Of a stretch of 64,000 bases of DNA, positions 42,871-52,200 are shown in pieces. Positions within the stretch are counted from its first letter, which is position 1. Each line of letters starts with the position of its first letter. The translations under genes were made by a program, and so were the position numbers. Origin of the DNA: an uncultured Rhodanobacteraceae bacterium (GTDB lineage Bacteria > Pseudomonadota > Gammaproteobacteria > Xanthomonadales > SZUA-5); the NCBI GenBank assembly GCA_937928755.1, contig CALEZI010000072.1:20005-84004 (forward strand), read 5' to 3'. The notes under the pieces were generated by a model. The model worked only from the letters and a program-made list of their open reading frames with translations. It was not told where the DNA came from and ran no database searches.

Positions 42871-45800
42871 ATGAAGAACCGGAACTGCGCGCGCCTGACC
42901 GTGCTGGCCCTGTGCGCGGGCCTGGCGCCCGCCGCGATGGCCCAGGTCAGCCGCACGCCGTGGCAAATGCATCAGGGCACGGAAGGCGTCATCAAGAACC
43001 TCAACCTGGAGGCCCCGGGAGCAGACCGGGCCAAACTGCTCAAGATGTTCGAGCTTGCTTCCATTCCCGCCGACGGGGCGGGCTGGGTACCGGCGCCGAA
43101 TCCGGACAGCATCGGCTTCGGCAGCGACTCCGCATCGCAGATCGACGAGGCAGGCGGAACCTGCCTCAAGGCACTGGACTACACCTACTTTCAGACCCTC
43201 GTGAATGTGCCGGCCGGGACCACGGTCGACGAGTTCAAGATCATCTTCACCGGCATGGACGACGCCTCGCGCATCACCGTGTTCAATGCCAACCATCCGG
43301 AAGGGCTGGTTGTCGACGGCAGTTACGTGACCAAGGTCCAGGCCACCGCAGGGACCACCGATTTGCGAGATCTGATGGCCGCCGGTCCAAATCGGGTGGT
43401 GATCACTCAGGTGGATTGGTGCCCGAACGGAAACAAGCTGCAATCGGCGAGGGTCGAGCTGAATGGCAGCGTGGTGGCTGCAGCTCCGCCCACTGGCGCA
43501 CTGTCGCCAATGCCCGCACAGATCGCCGCCGCAACGGACGAGCCCAGCGCGACCGAGACCGCCCGCGTGGTATTCATCAGCAGCGACGGTACAGCGGATT
43601 TCGGTACCAGAACGGTTTTCACACTGACCAACGTCGCCACCGGCGCAGCGACGCTGGTTCCCGTATTGGGGCAAAAGTCGGAAACTCGTACGGAGGTGTA
43701 CGTGGCCCCCGGCGAATACACCGTGGACCCACCGCCAGCCTCGATCAGCGATTTCATGACCGCTACCGCGCGCGACATCAGTGCGCGTCGGATTACCGCG
43801 ACAGCCGGCGCGCCCGTCGACGTCCGCTTCAGCGTATCGACCCAGATCGCACCGGTAGTGTTGTCGGCGGACGAAATCACCCCTGACACCGTCACGCTCA
43901 GTTGGGGCGTCGCGAAGCAGGCAGACGTGCGCAATCTCGTGCTGGTTCGCACGGAGGGGATGATTGCGGCGAACAACCCCGCTGGTGGAACCGCGCTCGA
44001 TGCCGGCAATAAAACCAATCCGAACGTCGTCATCCGCGGACTTGCTGCTGGGCGGACCTATTCCTTTGCATTGTTTGCCACGACCTCCGGTGGCCAGGCA
44101 TTGCCCCCGCGCACCTTGACGATCGAAACGCCACGCGCTGACCCCAAGGCTGCAGCATTCGCATTGGCCCCGAACAGCATCGTGCCGACTGATTTCGCGA
44201 GTTTGAAGGCCAAGCGGGTCGGCGAGCATTCGGTTCGGGTCGTGCTTGATGCGAACAAGCTGGCACGCGGCAGCAGGAGCGAGATGCCGGGCATCGACGC
44301 TGCGCAGACGACCTCGGGTTGCGTGGTCGGCGCACCCTTTCTTCTCAAGACCGACGTCGCAGGGAACGAATCCTTCTGGGGCACCGTGGATGCGTGCGGT
44401 ACGGACGCTGCCGGCGCGACGACCGCGATCATCAACACCGATGTGCCGCTGAGCGCCGTGTTCGACTATTACCGGCTCACGTCGGCACCCGAACCGGCAT
44501 GCTTCGACGCCGAAACCGGCCGAGATCTCAGCCCCGAGGCCTGTAACGCTCCGATCGCTGCAGAGGAATCAGGAACCTCTCAGGGGGCACTCGGCATCCC
44601 GCGGGGAACCGATCTGGTCCGTGATCAGCGGTACTACAACGATAGCCGTCGCCACTATCTCATCTGGCAGTTGGACGGCAACCTCGTTGTCTACGACGCC
44701 AATGATCGATTCGTCTGGGGGCTCAACCTTTACCCCGCGGTGGATTTCGCGGCGATCGGGCGCGTCAGTTGGCAAGCGGATGGCAATCTGGCCGCGTACA
44801 CCGCCGATGGGAAATTCATCTGGTCAGCCATGGACGTCATCGGCGGCGACGCAGCACTTTTCATCAATGAGGCGGGAACGCTGCAGATTGTCGCCGGCGA
44901 CGCCGTGTTGTGGAGCGCGGTGGCCCCTGCGCCGAATTCGCAGCATTCGGCGCCGCTCGATCCACCAAGTCATGCGCCTCTGCTGACCATCGATGCGGTC
45001 GACGCGGCCGGTGCCCGTGGCGCGGCGGTTGTCGAAGGGGCTTCCGATCGTCATGTCAGCGAGTCTCGTGAGACCGTGCAGATCGCCTCGCCTACGTTCC
45101 ACGGAGTGCCTGTGGCGAATCCGTTTCTCGCTGCTTCCCATGGGCGAGCACTGCCCAATCCTCTCTTCTTTCTGGCGGCCAAGAAGTCGAAGATCCAATG
45201 CGAAAAGAGCGGAAAGACCATTGCCACGCTCAATCAAAACGTCGGCCCTCTCAGGAAGTTCGATATCAAGCTGAGTGGTGGCAAGCTGAGCTGGGCGTTC
45301 CAGGTTGGCGTCGAGGCCTCGATTGATCCTCAATTCGAAGCGGAAGGCGGGATCGAGTGCGGGCTCGATCTTCCCGGCAAGTCCTTCCAGATTTCCACCT
45401 ATCCGGTCCCGGTCAATCTGGAACTCAAGCCGGACATCAGCGTATCGGCTCAGGGCAAGCTCGCAGTTCGCGGCCCGAAAATAACGCTCAAGCTTGGCAT
45501 TGACAGCAATGGCAGTGCTTCGGGTTCGCTCGACCGCTGCACCTGGTTCGAAGTGCCCTGCGGCGTTGGGGTTAAAGTCGACCACAAGACCAAGCCACTC
45601 GCATCGCTGTCGAAGGGCAGCGTCACGGCGGTGGTGCAGGGGACGTTGACCTTCAAGGCGGGTGTAGAAGCCAACCTTGGACTCGGCGTCAAAAATACTT
45701 TCGTGACGGCAAAGGCGGGCATCAGCATGAAGCTCGCGCCACTCTCGGCCGAACTCAAGGGTCAGGCCGGCACCTCGCGATGCGTCAGTGCGTCGATGGG

Positions 45801-45939
45801 TTACCAGTTGGGAGCCGACTTGCTCGCCGAGGCGTACATTCTCGCCTTCGGCAAGACCAAGCGGGTCAAGCTGTGGGAAAGTGGGCACAAGCCCTATCCG
45901 GGTGCCGAATTCACGATCGGCAATTGCGCCGACATTTGA
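42871..45939 (+). CDS. Large exported protein with FnIII-like and bulb-lectin domains
   Basis: A 1022-residue secreted protein with a signal peptide (CARLTVLALCAGLAPAAMAQ). In order: an N-terminal domain of unknown type (20-210), a region around 320-420 that looks fibronectin type III (EITPDTVTLSWGVAKQADVR; GLAAGRTYSFALFATT), a bulb-type mannose-lectin domain at about 570-690 with two recognisable sugar-pocket repeats (WQLDGNLVVYD and WQADGNLAAYT), and a C-terminal beta-rich domain of about 260 residues. The lectin repeats suggest carbohydrate binding at the cell surface or outside. No membrane anchor is seen. Confidence 0.8.
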   Translation: MKNRNCARLTVLALCAGLAPAAMAQVSRTPWQMHQGTEGVIKNLNLEAPGADRAKLLKMFELASIPADGAGWVPAPNPDSIGFGSDSASQIDEAGGTCLKALDYTYFQTLVNVPAGTTVDEFKIIFTGMDDASRITVFNANHPEGLVVDGSYVTKVQATAGTTDLRDLMAAGPNRVVITQVDWCPNGNKLQSARVELNGSVVAAAPPTGALSPMPAQIAAATDEPSATETARVVFISSDGTADFGTRTVFTLTNVATGAATLVPVLGQKSETRTEVYVAPGEYTVDPPPASISDFMTATARDISARRITATAGAPVDVRFSVSTQIAPVVLSADEITPDTVTLSWGVAKQADVRNLVLVRTEGMIAANNPAGGTALDAGNKTNPNVVIRGLAAGRTYSFALFATTSGGQALPPRTLTIETPRADPKAAAFALAPNSIVPTDFASLKAKRVGEHSVRVVLDANKLARGSRSEMPGIDAAQTTSGCVVGAPFLLKTDVAGNESFWGTVDACGTDAAGATTAIINTDVPLSAVFDYYRLTSAPEPACFDAETGRDLSPEACNAPIAAEESGTSQGALGIPRGTDLVRDQRYYNDSRRHYLIWQLDGNLVVYDANDRFVWGLNLYPAVDFAAIGRVSWQADGNLAAYTADGKFIWSAMDVIGGDAALFINEAGTLQIVAGDAVLWSAVAPAPNSQHSAPLDPPSHAPLLTIDAVDAAGARGAAVVEGASDRHVSESRETVQIASPTFHGVPVANPFLAASHGRALPNPLFFLAAKKSKIQCEKSGKTIATLNQNVGPLRKFDIKLSGGKLSWAFQVGVEASIDPQFEAEGGIECGLDLPGKSFQISTYPVPVNLELKPDISVSAQGKLAVRGPKITLKLGIDSNGSASGSLDRCTWFEVPCGVGVKVDHKTKPLASLSKGSVTAVVQGTLTFKAGVEANLGLGVKNTFVTAKAGISMKLAPLSAELKGQAGTSRCVSASMGYQLGADLLAEAYILAFGKTKRVKLWESGHKPYPGAEFTIGNCADI

Positions 45940-46339
45940 ACCGATGGTGGCGAGGCGATTTTTTGTGGCGGATTGGGGGCGAGTTTCACGCGGTGAAATG
46001 GCGACTCCCTTGAAGCGATTCGAAATCGCCTTGCCACCGGGTCCGCGTGGCGGCTCCAGCCGTGGCCAGCGGGCGGATCCAGGGCACCGTGCCTCAGCAA
46101 ATGGGCCAGGATGGCGCGTGGCACACGATGATGCTGACTGTGCGCAGCATTGGCGATCCGCGCGCACAGATCGCTGCGGCACGAGCGCGTGCTGCGGCGC
46201 TCTTTCCCGAGCATCAAGCCGATTCGGATTGCGCAGCTCGGCGGCCTCGACAGGGTCGCCGGAGAGATCGGGAGGAGAGTTCGGGACACCAAAGAACCGA
46301 TGGTTCCGCCAGCTGCCTGCGGGCGGCAAGTGGGTGGCC

Positions 46340-46565
46340 AGAAATCACGGCCGGAGAATCCAGCCACCCTGAGCACCAGTGCTCGCACGACTCCCTGGGC
46401 ACGACGCGACAATGCGAAGCAGCGGAACTGGAGGAGCGTTTCGGCTGACCACAAGCGACGCTCGTCGCCAGCTGGCGCCACAAACCCGACCGAAACACTC
46501 CCGTCGAGAAAAGCACAGACATCGTCCAGGAACCGGAGCAAACGAGTGTTGAAGGTCACGATCAT
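46340..46565 (-). pseudogene. Remnant of an integrase-core (IS481-like) transposase
   Basis: About 75 codons from MIVTFNTRLLRFLDDVCAFL through ETLLQFRCFALSRRAQGVVR to LRVAGFSG keep the N-terminal pattern of an integrase-core transposase (NTRRLQTLEQVRAFL-like start, then ..RFxYxxLxRAxKGxLRxYLxKVTGxSR), but the DDE catalytic part is missing and the frame runs on into unrelated sequence. It marks an old insertion between the two exported-protein genes. Confidence 0.6.
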
Positions 46566-46743
46566 CCTCCAAGCATGATCGTCCAGGCTCGCTTGCCTTT
46601 GGAGTCACCGAACCCCGGCCAGGCTCCTGTGTCATTGGAAGACGCTAAATCTTGACAACAGGCTTTGGATTTGCAATTGTTTGCGGTCGTATTCAATAGT
46701 CCATGGCGACTATCAGCCTCAGTTCTGGAGGCACCAAACAAGG

Positions 46744-47922
46744 ATGTTCAGCATGTCGTTCATTCGCGCGACGTTTCTCGTCGCTGCTTGTTCCTTCGCT
46801 GTGTCTCAGGCAATCGCAGATCCGCTTGACCCCGCGACGTGCCCGATAGAGGTTCGGACCATCGGGGTCGCCGCAGGGATTGGCGCGCAGTGGGGAATGA
46901 CGGCTGACGAGCACCCGGATCGTCGACCCTTTGTGGCCCTGTTGGCCGACAATGCCGCAGGTCACCAGATGTGGACCTACAGCTGCACTGACGGCGCATG
47001 TGGATCCAGTACGCTGACCTCGCAAGGAAGTTTTGCGAATCCACCGTCTGGCCATCCGATCACGATGATCGGTGACGGTGGCCGTCCCCTGATCTTTGCC
47101 GTAGGGGATTTCAAACTGGATCTGTTTCGTTGTGCTGACCGCCACTGCACTTCGTCGACACGCCGCACGGTGCCCAATCACACGGGGAACGACTTCGAGT
47201 TCGACGGTTTTCTGGGTTCAGACGGGCGACCACGACTGATCGGTGGCATCCAGAGTTCGCCAAACATCGTGATGTTCACGTGCACCGACCAGACGTGTGA
47301 CTTTTCAACGCGCCGGGTAATTTCGACCGGGTTGAGCGGCGGTCAGAACACCTCGATGCGCATCTCGCGCGGCCCGGCTGGGCAGGTGGTAGTGGCGCAC
47401 GAATTTCAAGAGACCGGTGGCACTAGCCACCCGCGAGTGATGATCTGCGACGACGAGAATTGCTCGTCGCCGCAATTTGTCACGCCGGTCGTTGCGCCGA
47501 ACACACCGGTTCATGCCTTGCAGATGCGCGCGAACGGTCGGTTGATCATGGTCGAGAATGGGTTCGACACCGTTTTCTTCAGCCGCCTGCGCAATTGCAG
47601 CAACGCCGAGTGCACAGTCAGCACCACGCAATCGCTGTCACGGAACTTCAACTATTCGCTGGTTATGGATGCTGGCGATCGACCATTGACCGCCTACAGC
47701 GGGTTCTCCTGGGGCATCTCGGTCTGCGACAGCCCCGCGTGTGAGTCCCAGCTCTCTCGTCCGTTAGGAACTGCGGGTAGCGGCGGCGCATTTGCGCAAA
47801 TTTCACTGACTTCGGACGGTCGGCCTTTGGTCGCCACCATCGACTACAGCGGTGGCCCGCCGCGATTGGCGCTGTGCCCGCCCGTCGAGGTTCATGCAGA
47901 CGGGTTCGAATCGGTTGAGTAA
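46744..47922 (+). CDS. Exported repeat protein with DGFE-type tail
   Basis: A 392-residue secreted protein with a signal peptide (FIRATFLVAACSFAVSQAIA). The body is a repeated unit of about 55-60 residues with paired cysteines (YSCTDGACGSSTL; FRCADRHCTSSTR; FTCTDQTCDFSTR; MICDDENCSSPQF), each about two strands with a CxxxxC pair, in a likely propeller. The tail VEVHADGFESVE resembles the tail of the exported protein at 7124. GGAGG lies about 11 bases before the ATG at 46744. Unknown function. Confidence 0.75.
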   Translation: MFSMSFIRATFLVAACSFAVSQAIADPLDPATCPIEVRTIGVAAGIGAQWGMTADEHPDRRPFVALLADNAAGHQMWTYSCTDGACGSSTLTSQGSFANPPSGHPITMIGDGGRPLIFAVGDFKLDLFRCADRHCTSSTRRTVPNHTGNDFEFDGFLGSDGRPRLIGGIQSSPNIVMFTCTDQTCDFSTRRVISTGLSGGQNTSMRISRGPAGQVVVAHEFQETGGTSHPRVMICDDENCSSPQFVTPVVAPNTPVHALQMRANGRLIMVENGFDTVFFSRLRNCSNAECTVSTTQSLSRNFNYSLVMDAGDRPLTAYSGFSWGISVCDSPACESQLSRPLGTAGSGGAFAQISLTSDGRPLVATIDYSGGPPRLALCPPVEVHADGFESVE

Positions 47923-47952
47923 CGCGAATCGGTAACGCGAATACATGCGCGC

Positions 47953-48375
47953 CTATTGAGCCAACGCGGCTGCCGGCGCTGCAACAGCCCCGGCGGTTGT
48001 TTGCCCGGATCGTTCCGGGAGTGGACAAGCGCTCCGTCCGTCCTTGAGTTTCATCCCTACGGCGACGATCGCCTTGATCGCCGGAATCAGCTCCTCCCCG
48101 AGCTCGCTCAGCCGGTATTCCGCCGACGGTGGCGAGCTGTCGAGCACATGCCGGGTAACCACGCCCTTGCTCTCCAGCTCGCGCAGGCGCGCGCTCAGCA
48201 CGCGCGCGGAAATCCGCGGGATGTCGTGACGCAACTCGCCAAAGCGCCGCGGCCCGGCGCTCAGATACCAGATGACATTCGGCGCCCAGGCGCCACGCAG
48301 CAGGGCCATGCATTGGGTCAGCGGACAACTCGGCGGTGGCGCCGCCACCTTGCTCTTGCGCAATGCCAGTCCCAC
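47953..48375 (-). CDS. HxlR family transcriptional regulator
   Basis: A 140-residue winged-helix protein of the HxlR/MarR-like family: CPLTQCMALLRGAWAPNVIW, RRFGELRHDIPRISARVLSA, RLRELESKGVVTRHV and YRLSELGEELIPAIKAIV. The early cysteines could sense electrophiles or oxidants. It is divergent from a glutathione transferase, with a palindromic operator between them, suggesting it controls both. Confidence 0.9.
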   Translation of the reverse strand: MGLALRKSKVAAPPPSCPLTQCMALLRGAWAPNVIWYLSAGPRRFGELRHDIPRISARVLSARLRELESKGVVTRHVLDSSPPSAEYRLSELGEELIPAIKAIVAVGMKLKDGRSACPLPERSGQTTAGAVAAPAAALAQ

Positions 48376-48420
48376 GTCTTCGCTCCTGCACCGGTAACCC
48401 GACGGATACTACATTCGGTC

Positions 48421-48437
48421 GGTATCTGATGGATACC
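48421..48437. promoter_or_regulatory. HxlR-type operator between regulator and GST genes
   Basis: GGTATC-TGATG-GATACC is a perfect six-base inverted repeat with a five-base spacer, with a half-site GGATAC about 20 bases upstream. It lies 45 bp upstream of the HxlR start and about 115 bp before the GST start. Confidence 0.65.
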
Positions 48438-48551
48438 AGCTATGCAATGGTTACTCTCTTTGCCTAGCATGCGCGTCACTGCGGTCACCAAGGGCGCCTG
48501 CCCTTCGACGCCGCACCCCCGGCATTCCCACTCAACCCCAGGAGACACCCG

Positions 48552-49160
48552 ATGAAACTCTACTACTCGCCCGGCGCCTGTTCGCTGTCGCCGCACATCG
48601 TCGCCCGCGAAGCCGGCATTGCGCTGGATCTGGAGAAGGTCGATCTCAAGGCAAAGCAGACTGAAACGGGCCAGGATTTTCTGTCGGTCAGTCCGCGCGG
48701 ATACGTGCCGGCGCTGCAGCTGGACAATGGCGAAGTACTCGCCGAAGGACCGGCCATCATCCAGTACCTCGCCGACCTCAAGCCCGAGTCCGGCCTGGCC
48801 CCGGCCAATGGGACCTTGGCGCGCTATCGCCTGCAGGAATGGCTGACCTACATCGGCACCGAGATCCACAAGTCCTACAGCCCGCTGTTCAATCCGGCCA
48901 CTCTTGATTCGGTGCGCGAGGATCGTGCGGCTTACCTGCTACGCCGCTACGGCCTGATCGAGCAGACCCTGGCCAAACAGTCGTATCTGTTGGGTGAGCA
49001 GTTCAGCGTTGCCGACGTCTACCTGTTCGTGGTCACCAACTGGGCGCGTATCGTGAAGCTCGACCTTGGCGCATTCCCGGCGCTGCAGGCTTTCCAGGAG
49101 CGCGTTGCGGCGCGACCGGCGGTGCAGGATGCGCTGCGCGCCGAGAAGCTGATCAAGTAG
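48552..49160 (+). CDS. gstA: Beta-class glutathione S-transferase
   Basis: A 202-residue GST. The N-terminal thioredoxin-like domain begins MKLYYSPGACSLSPHI, with Cys10 at the beta-class active site, then GYVPALQLDNGEVLAEGPAI holding the cis-proline and the Glu-Gly-Pro glutathione contact. The helical second domain has LLGEQFSVADVYLFV with the N-capping-box Asp. It conjugates or transfers glutathione to electrophiles; the divergent HxlR regulator suggests inducibility. AGGAG precedes the start. Confidence 0.93.
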   Translation: MKLYYSPGACSLSPHIVAREAGIALDLEKVDLKAKQTETGQDFLSVSPRGYVPALQLDNGEVLAEGPAIIQYLADLKPESGLAPANGTLARYRLQEWLTYIGTEIHKSYSPLFNPATLDSVREDRAAYLLRRYGLIEQTLAKQSYLLGEQFSVADVYLFVVTNWARIVKLDLGAFPALQAFQERVAARPAVQDALRAEKLIK

Positions 49161-49276
49161 CTGCGGATTTCGATCGCACGCCGAAACAGGAGCGGCGCCG
49201 CGGGCGCGGCGCCCTCCAAAGGCCGGTGCACCGAACTCCCTCTGGGAAGGGCCAAGCGTGCGGACAGTCGGGCGCC

Positions 49277-52200
49277 TCACTCGACAACGACGGTCTCGCG
49301 CAGCTGTGCATCCAGCAGGCGCAGCCGCAAATCTCCCGCGCTCGGTGCCTCGAGTCCGGTCACGCGCGCCGTCAGATCACCCGCTTCCGGCAGACAGATT
49401 CCGGCGAAGCCGGACGCTTCCCCGAGCAGCACGTCGTGGTACCCGCCAATGACCGCCCCGCCCTGGAAGCCGCCGCCGACGCGGTCGAGAAACTCCGTGG
49501 TGGCGGACAGATAGAAACTGCCAACAGCACTGCCCGACGGAGCCGATGCCGCGCGCGAATGCAGCACAATCACGTGGAAGCCGGGCTGCAGCACCAGGGA
49601 GTACTCAAAAGCTCGCGTCATGTCGATCACCAGGTCGCGCTGGTAGAGGGTTTCTCGTTGTCCACCCACCTGTCGCTGCACCTCCATTCTCACCGGCAGC
49701 GACTCCCCGCGCCCATTGCGGCCGTGGCCGGTGAGCGCAAGCAGCAAGCGCTGCGGTTCGGCGGCGGCGTTGGCGATATTGAAGGCGGCGAAGCCCGGTT
49801 GGGCGGCGCTGATCAGGCTGCCGAAGTTCAAACCGCCGGCCAGCACGCGGCGGCCAGGTTCCTGCAGCAGCAATTCCAGACCCCAACTGCCGGCCTGGAT
49901 GCCGCCCAGCGGGCCATCCTCGACGACCGCGATGTGGTAACCGCCCGGGCAGCCCGACGCCGCGTCCACCGGCAGCGGCAAGCGACCGCTCTCGGGCCAG
50001 CGCCGCGCCGAATGGCCCGTGTCGCGGCGGGGCGCCGCGAAAACACTGCTGGCTACAACGGCTTCGCCCAGCACGGCGCCAAGGTTCACATCGGTGGTGT
50101 TGAAAGCCACCGTCGACCCGTCCCCGGACAGCCAGGCGTCCTGGCTGGCACCGCTGGCGTCCGCCCGGAAGTCGTGACGCCCATTGATCCGACGCGTCTC
50201 GCCGGTGGGCAGGAAGTGCACGAAGACATCGCTGGCGTCATTGCGATCGACTTCAACGAGATTGTCGGCAGCCGAATGGAAAGCCACCCACTGGCCGTCA
50301 GCGCTGATGCTGGGTGCGAGGCTGGCCGCATTGCCGGCGCGACCGAAGCTGTCGACCGAGACCCGCCGCAGGGCCACGGTCGCGTCGGCGCCGAGCTCGA
50401 AATGGAAGACGTCGGCCACGCCATTGCCGTCCCCTTCCAGCAGATTGCCGGCAGCGCTGCTGAAGACCCCGAAACGACCATCGGGCGTGAGCTGAACGCT
50501 GCTGCTGGCACCATCGCCAGGGCGGCCATCGACGCGACTGACGCTGACCGTCCAATGGCGGCGGCCGTTCGCGCCGGGGCGGCTGACGATCACATGACCG
50601 TCGGCGTTGTACGCCACGCTGCCGTCATCTGCGAGCGCGGGATCCACGCCCGGTGGCTGCAGCACCTCGATGCCCCCGTTGACCAGGTCCAGTAGATGGA
50701 TGCGCGCCTGACCATCGGCGGGTCCGCCGAGATTGCGCGCCTGGGAAACGAAGGCGAGTCGCTCACCGGAAGGAGCCAGCGCCGCTCCCCAACTGCGGCC
50801 GTCGGCCGCCAGACCATTGGCTGCGACCGAGACACGCTGCGGTCGATTGGCGCGCACCGCATAGACGTGGCCGTCGCTGCCTTCGAAGGCCGCAGTGAGG
50901 CCGTCGGCCGACACACTGGGCGCCGTGAAACCCGTCCCCGGCGCTGCCAGACCGGCCGCAAGGACCAGCGCGCCCAGATCTTCGCCGCGGCCATCGACAT
51001 GACGGCGCACGATTCGCGGCGGTGCAGCAGCAACTTCGAAGACCCACTTGCGCGCATCGCGCGACAGCCTCACCCGGCCCTCCGGCCCTCCATCGAAGTC
51101 GACGAAATCGACCCTCGGGAAGCGACCGAAGGCCAGATCCGCGGCGTACAGCGCGTCAGCCGCCGAGGCCAACGTCGCCGGCGCGGTTGCGGAGGCGAAC
51201 ACGCCTTCCGCCGGCAACGGGCGCAGTCGGTTGCCTTCGAGGATGCCGATCGCACTGGTGCGGGCAGACGGGTCGGAGCGCAGCTTGCCGGCGACGAGAA
51301 TCCGGTCGCCGTGCACCGCAAGTCCGTCGATACGATGCAGATCCAGATCACCGGGAACGAACTCGCTGTAGCGATCGCCGTGCTGCGGATTCCAGGTGCC
51401 GATCGCCGCGTACGGTCGGGCATCCGGCGGCAATGAGCCGGGGGACGGCGCTACCGGATCAAAGGCGAAGTGCAATTGGCCGCCGAGCACAACCGGAGGC
51501 ACGCTGTGGTTGAAGCGGCCCTTGCGATTGCCGTAGACCGTTGCCGCGAAGTAGTCGGGGTTCCAGCTTTCCGGTCCAAAGCTGGAAAGCGCTTCGCCAT
51601 CCCAACGCAGCACGCCGGAGCCGTTGTGAGTGAAACCCGGCAAACCCGGGACGCGGTTGAACAGCCCGCTGACGTAAAGTGCCCCGTCGTGCACCTGCAA
51701 GCCGTAAACGGCGACGGCGTTCCAGGCCACCACGCAACTGAGCGGCGAAAGGCAAACAGTCTCGTACGCCGGCTTGATGCTGTCGGTGCCGCTTCGGAGT
51801 GGCTGCCAACGGCTGCCGTTCCATTGCGCCAGTGCGCGAACATCGATCCCCCCGGCAGAGGTGAAAAGACCCCCGACGACGAGTTCGCCGGCGTACTCGG
51901 CCAACACTTGCACCGCGGCCGGGTGGTAGGGCTGGGTCACGCCAACACCCGATTCCAGCGCGTGCCAGTGACTGCCATCCCAGCGCGCAATATTCGCCGC
52001 CGGTACGCCACCGGCGGAACTGAAACTACCGCCGACATAGAGCGATCCCTGGTAGCGCGCCAGCGCGTAGATCGGACCGTTGACGCCATTGCCTGCGATG
52101 CCACCGAGTGGGGTCCAGTCCGATCCGTCCCACTGCGCGATGTTGCTGGCCATGATCCCGGCCACCTGGCTGAACTCGCCAGCGACGATGACGCCGTCGC

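Noticed and set aside
42493..44229. A 578-codon minus-strand frame
   Set aside because: It lies opposite the lectin-domain gene, which has a signal peptide and recognisable domains; the frame has no family features.
46047..46448. A 133-codon plus-strand frame downstream of the lectin-domain gene
   Set aside because: The first 60 residues look protein-like, but the remainder runs antisense to the transposase remnant and no family or ribosome site was found; too weak to list as a gene.
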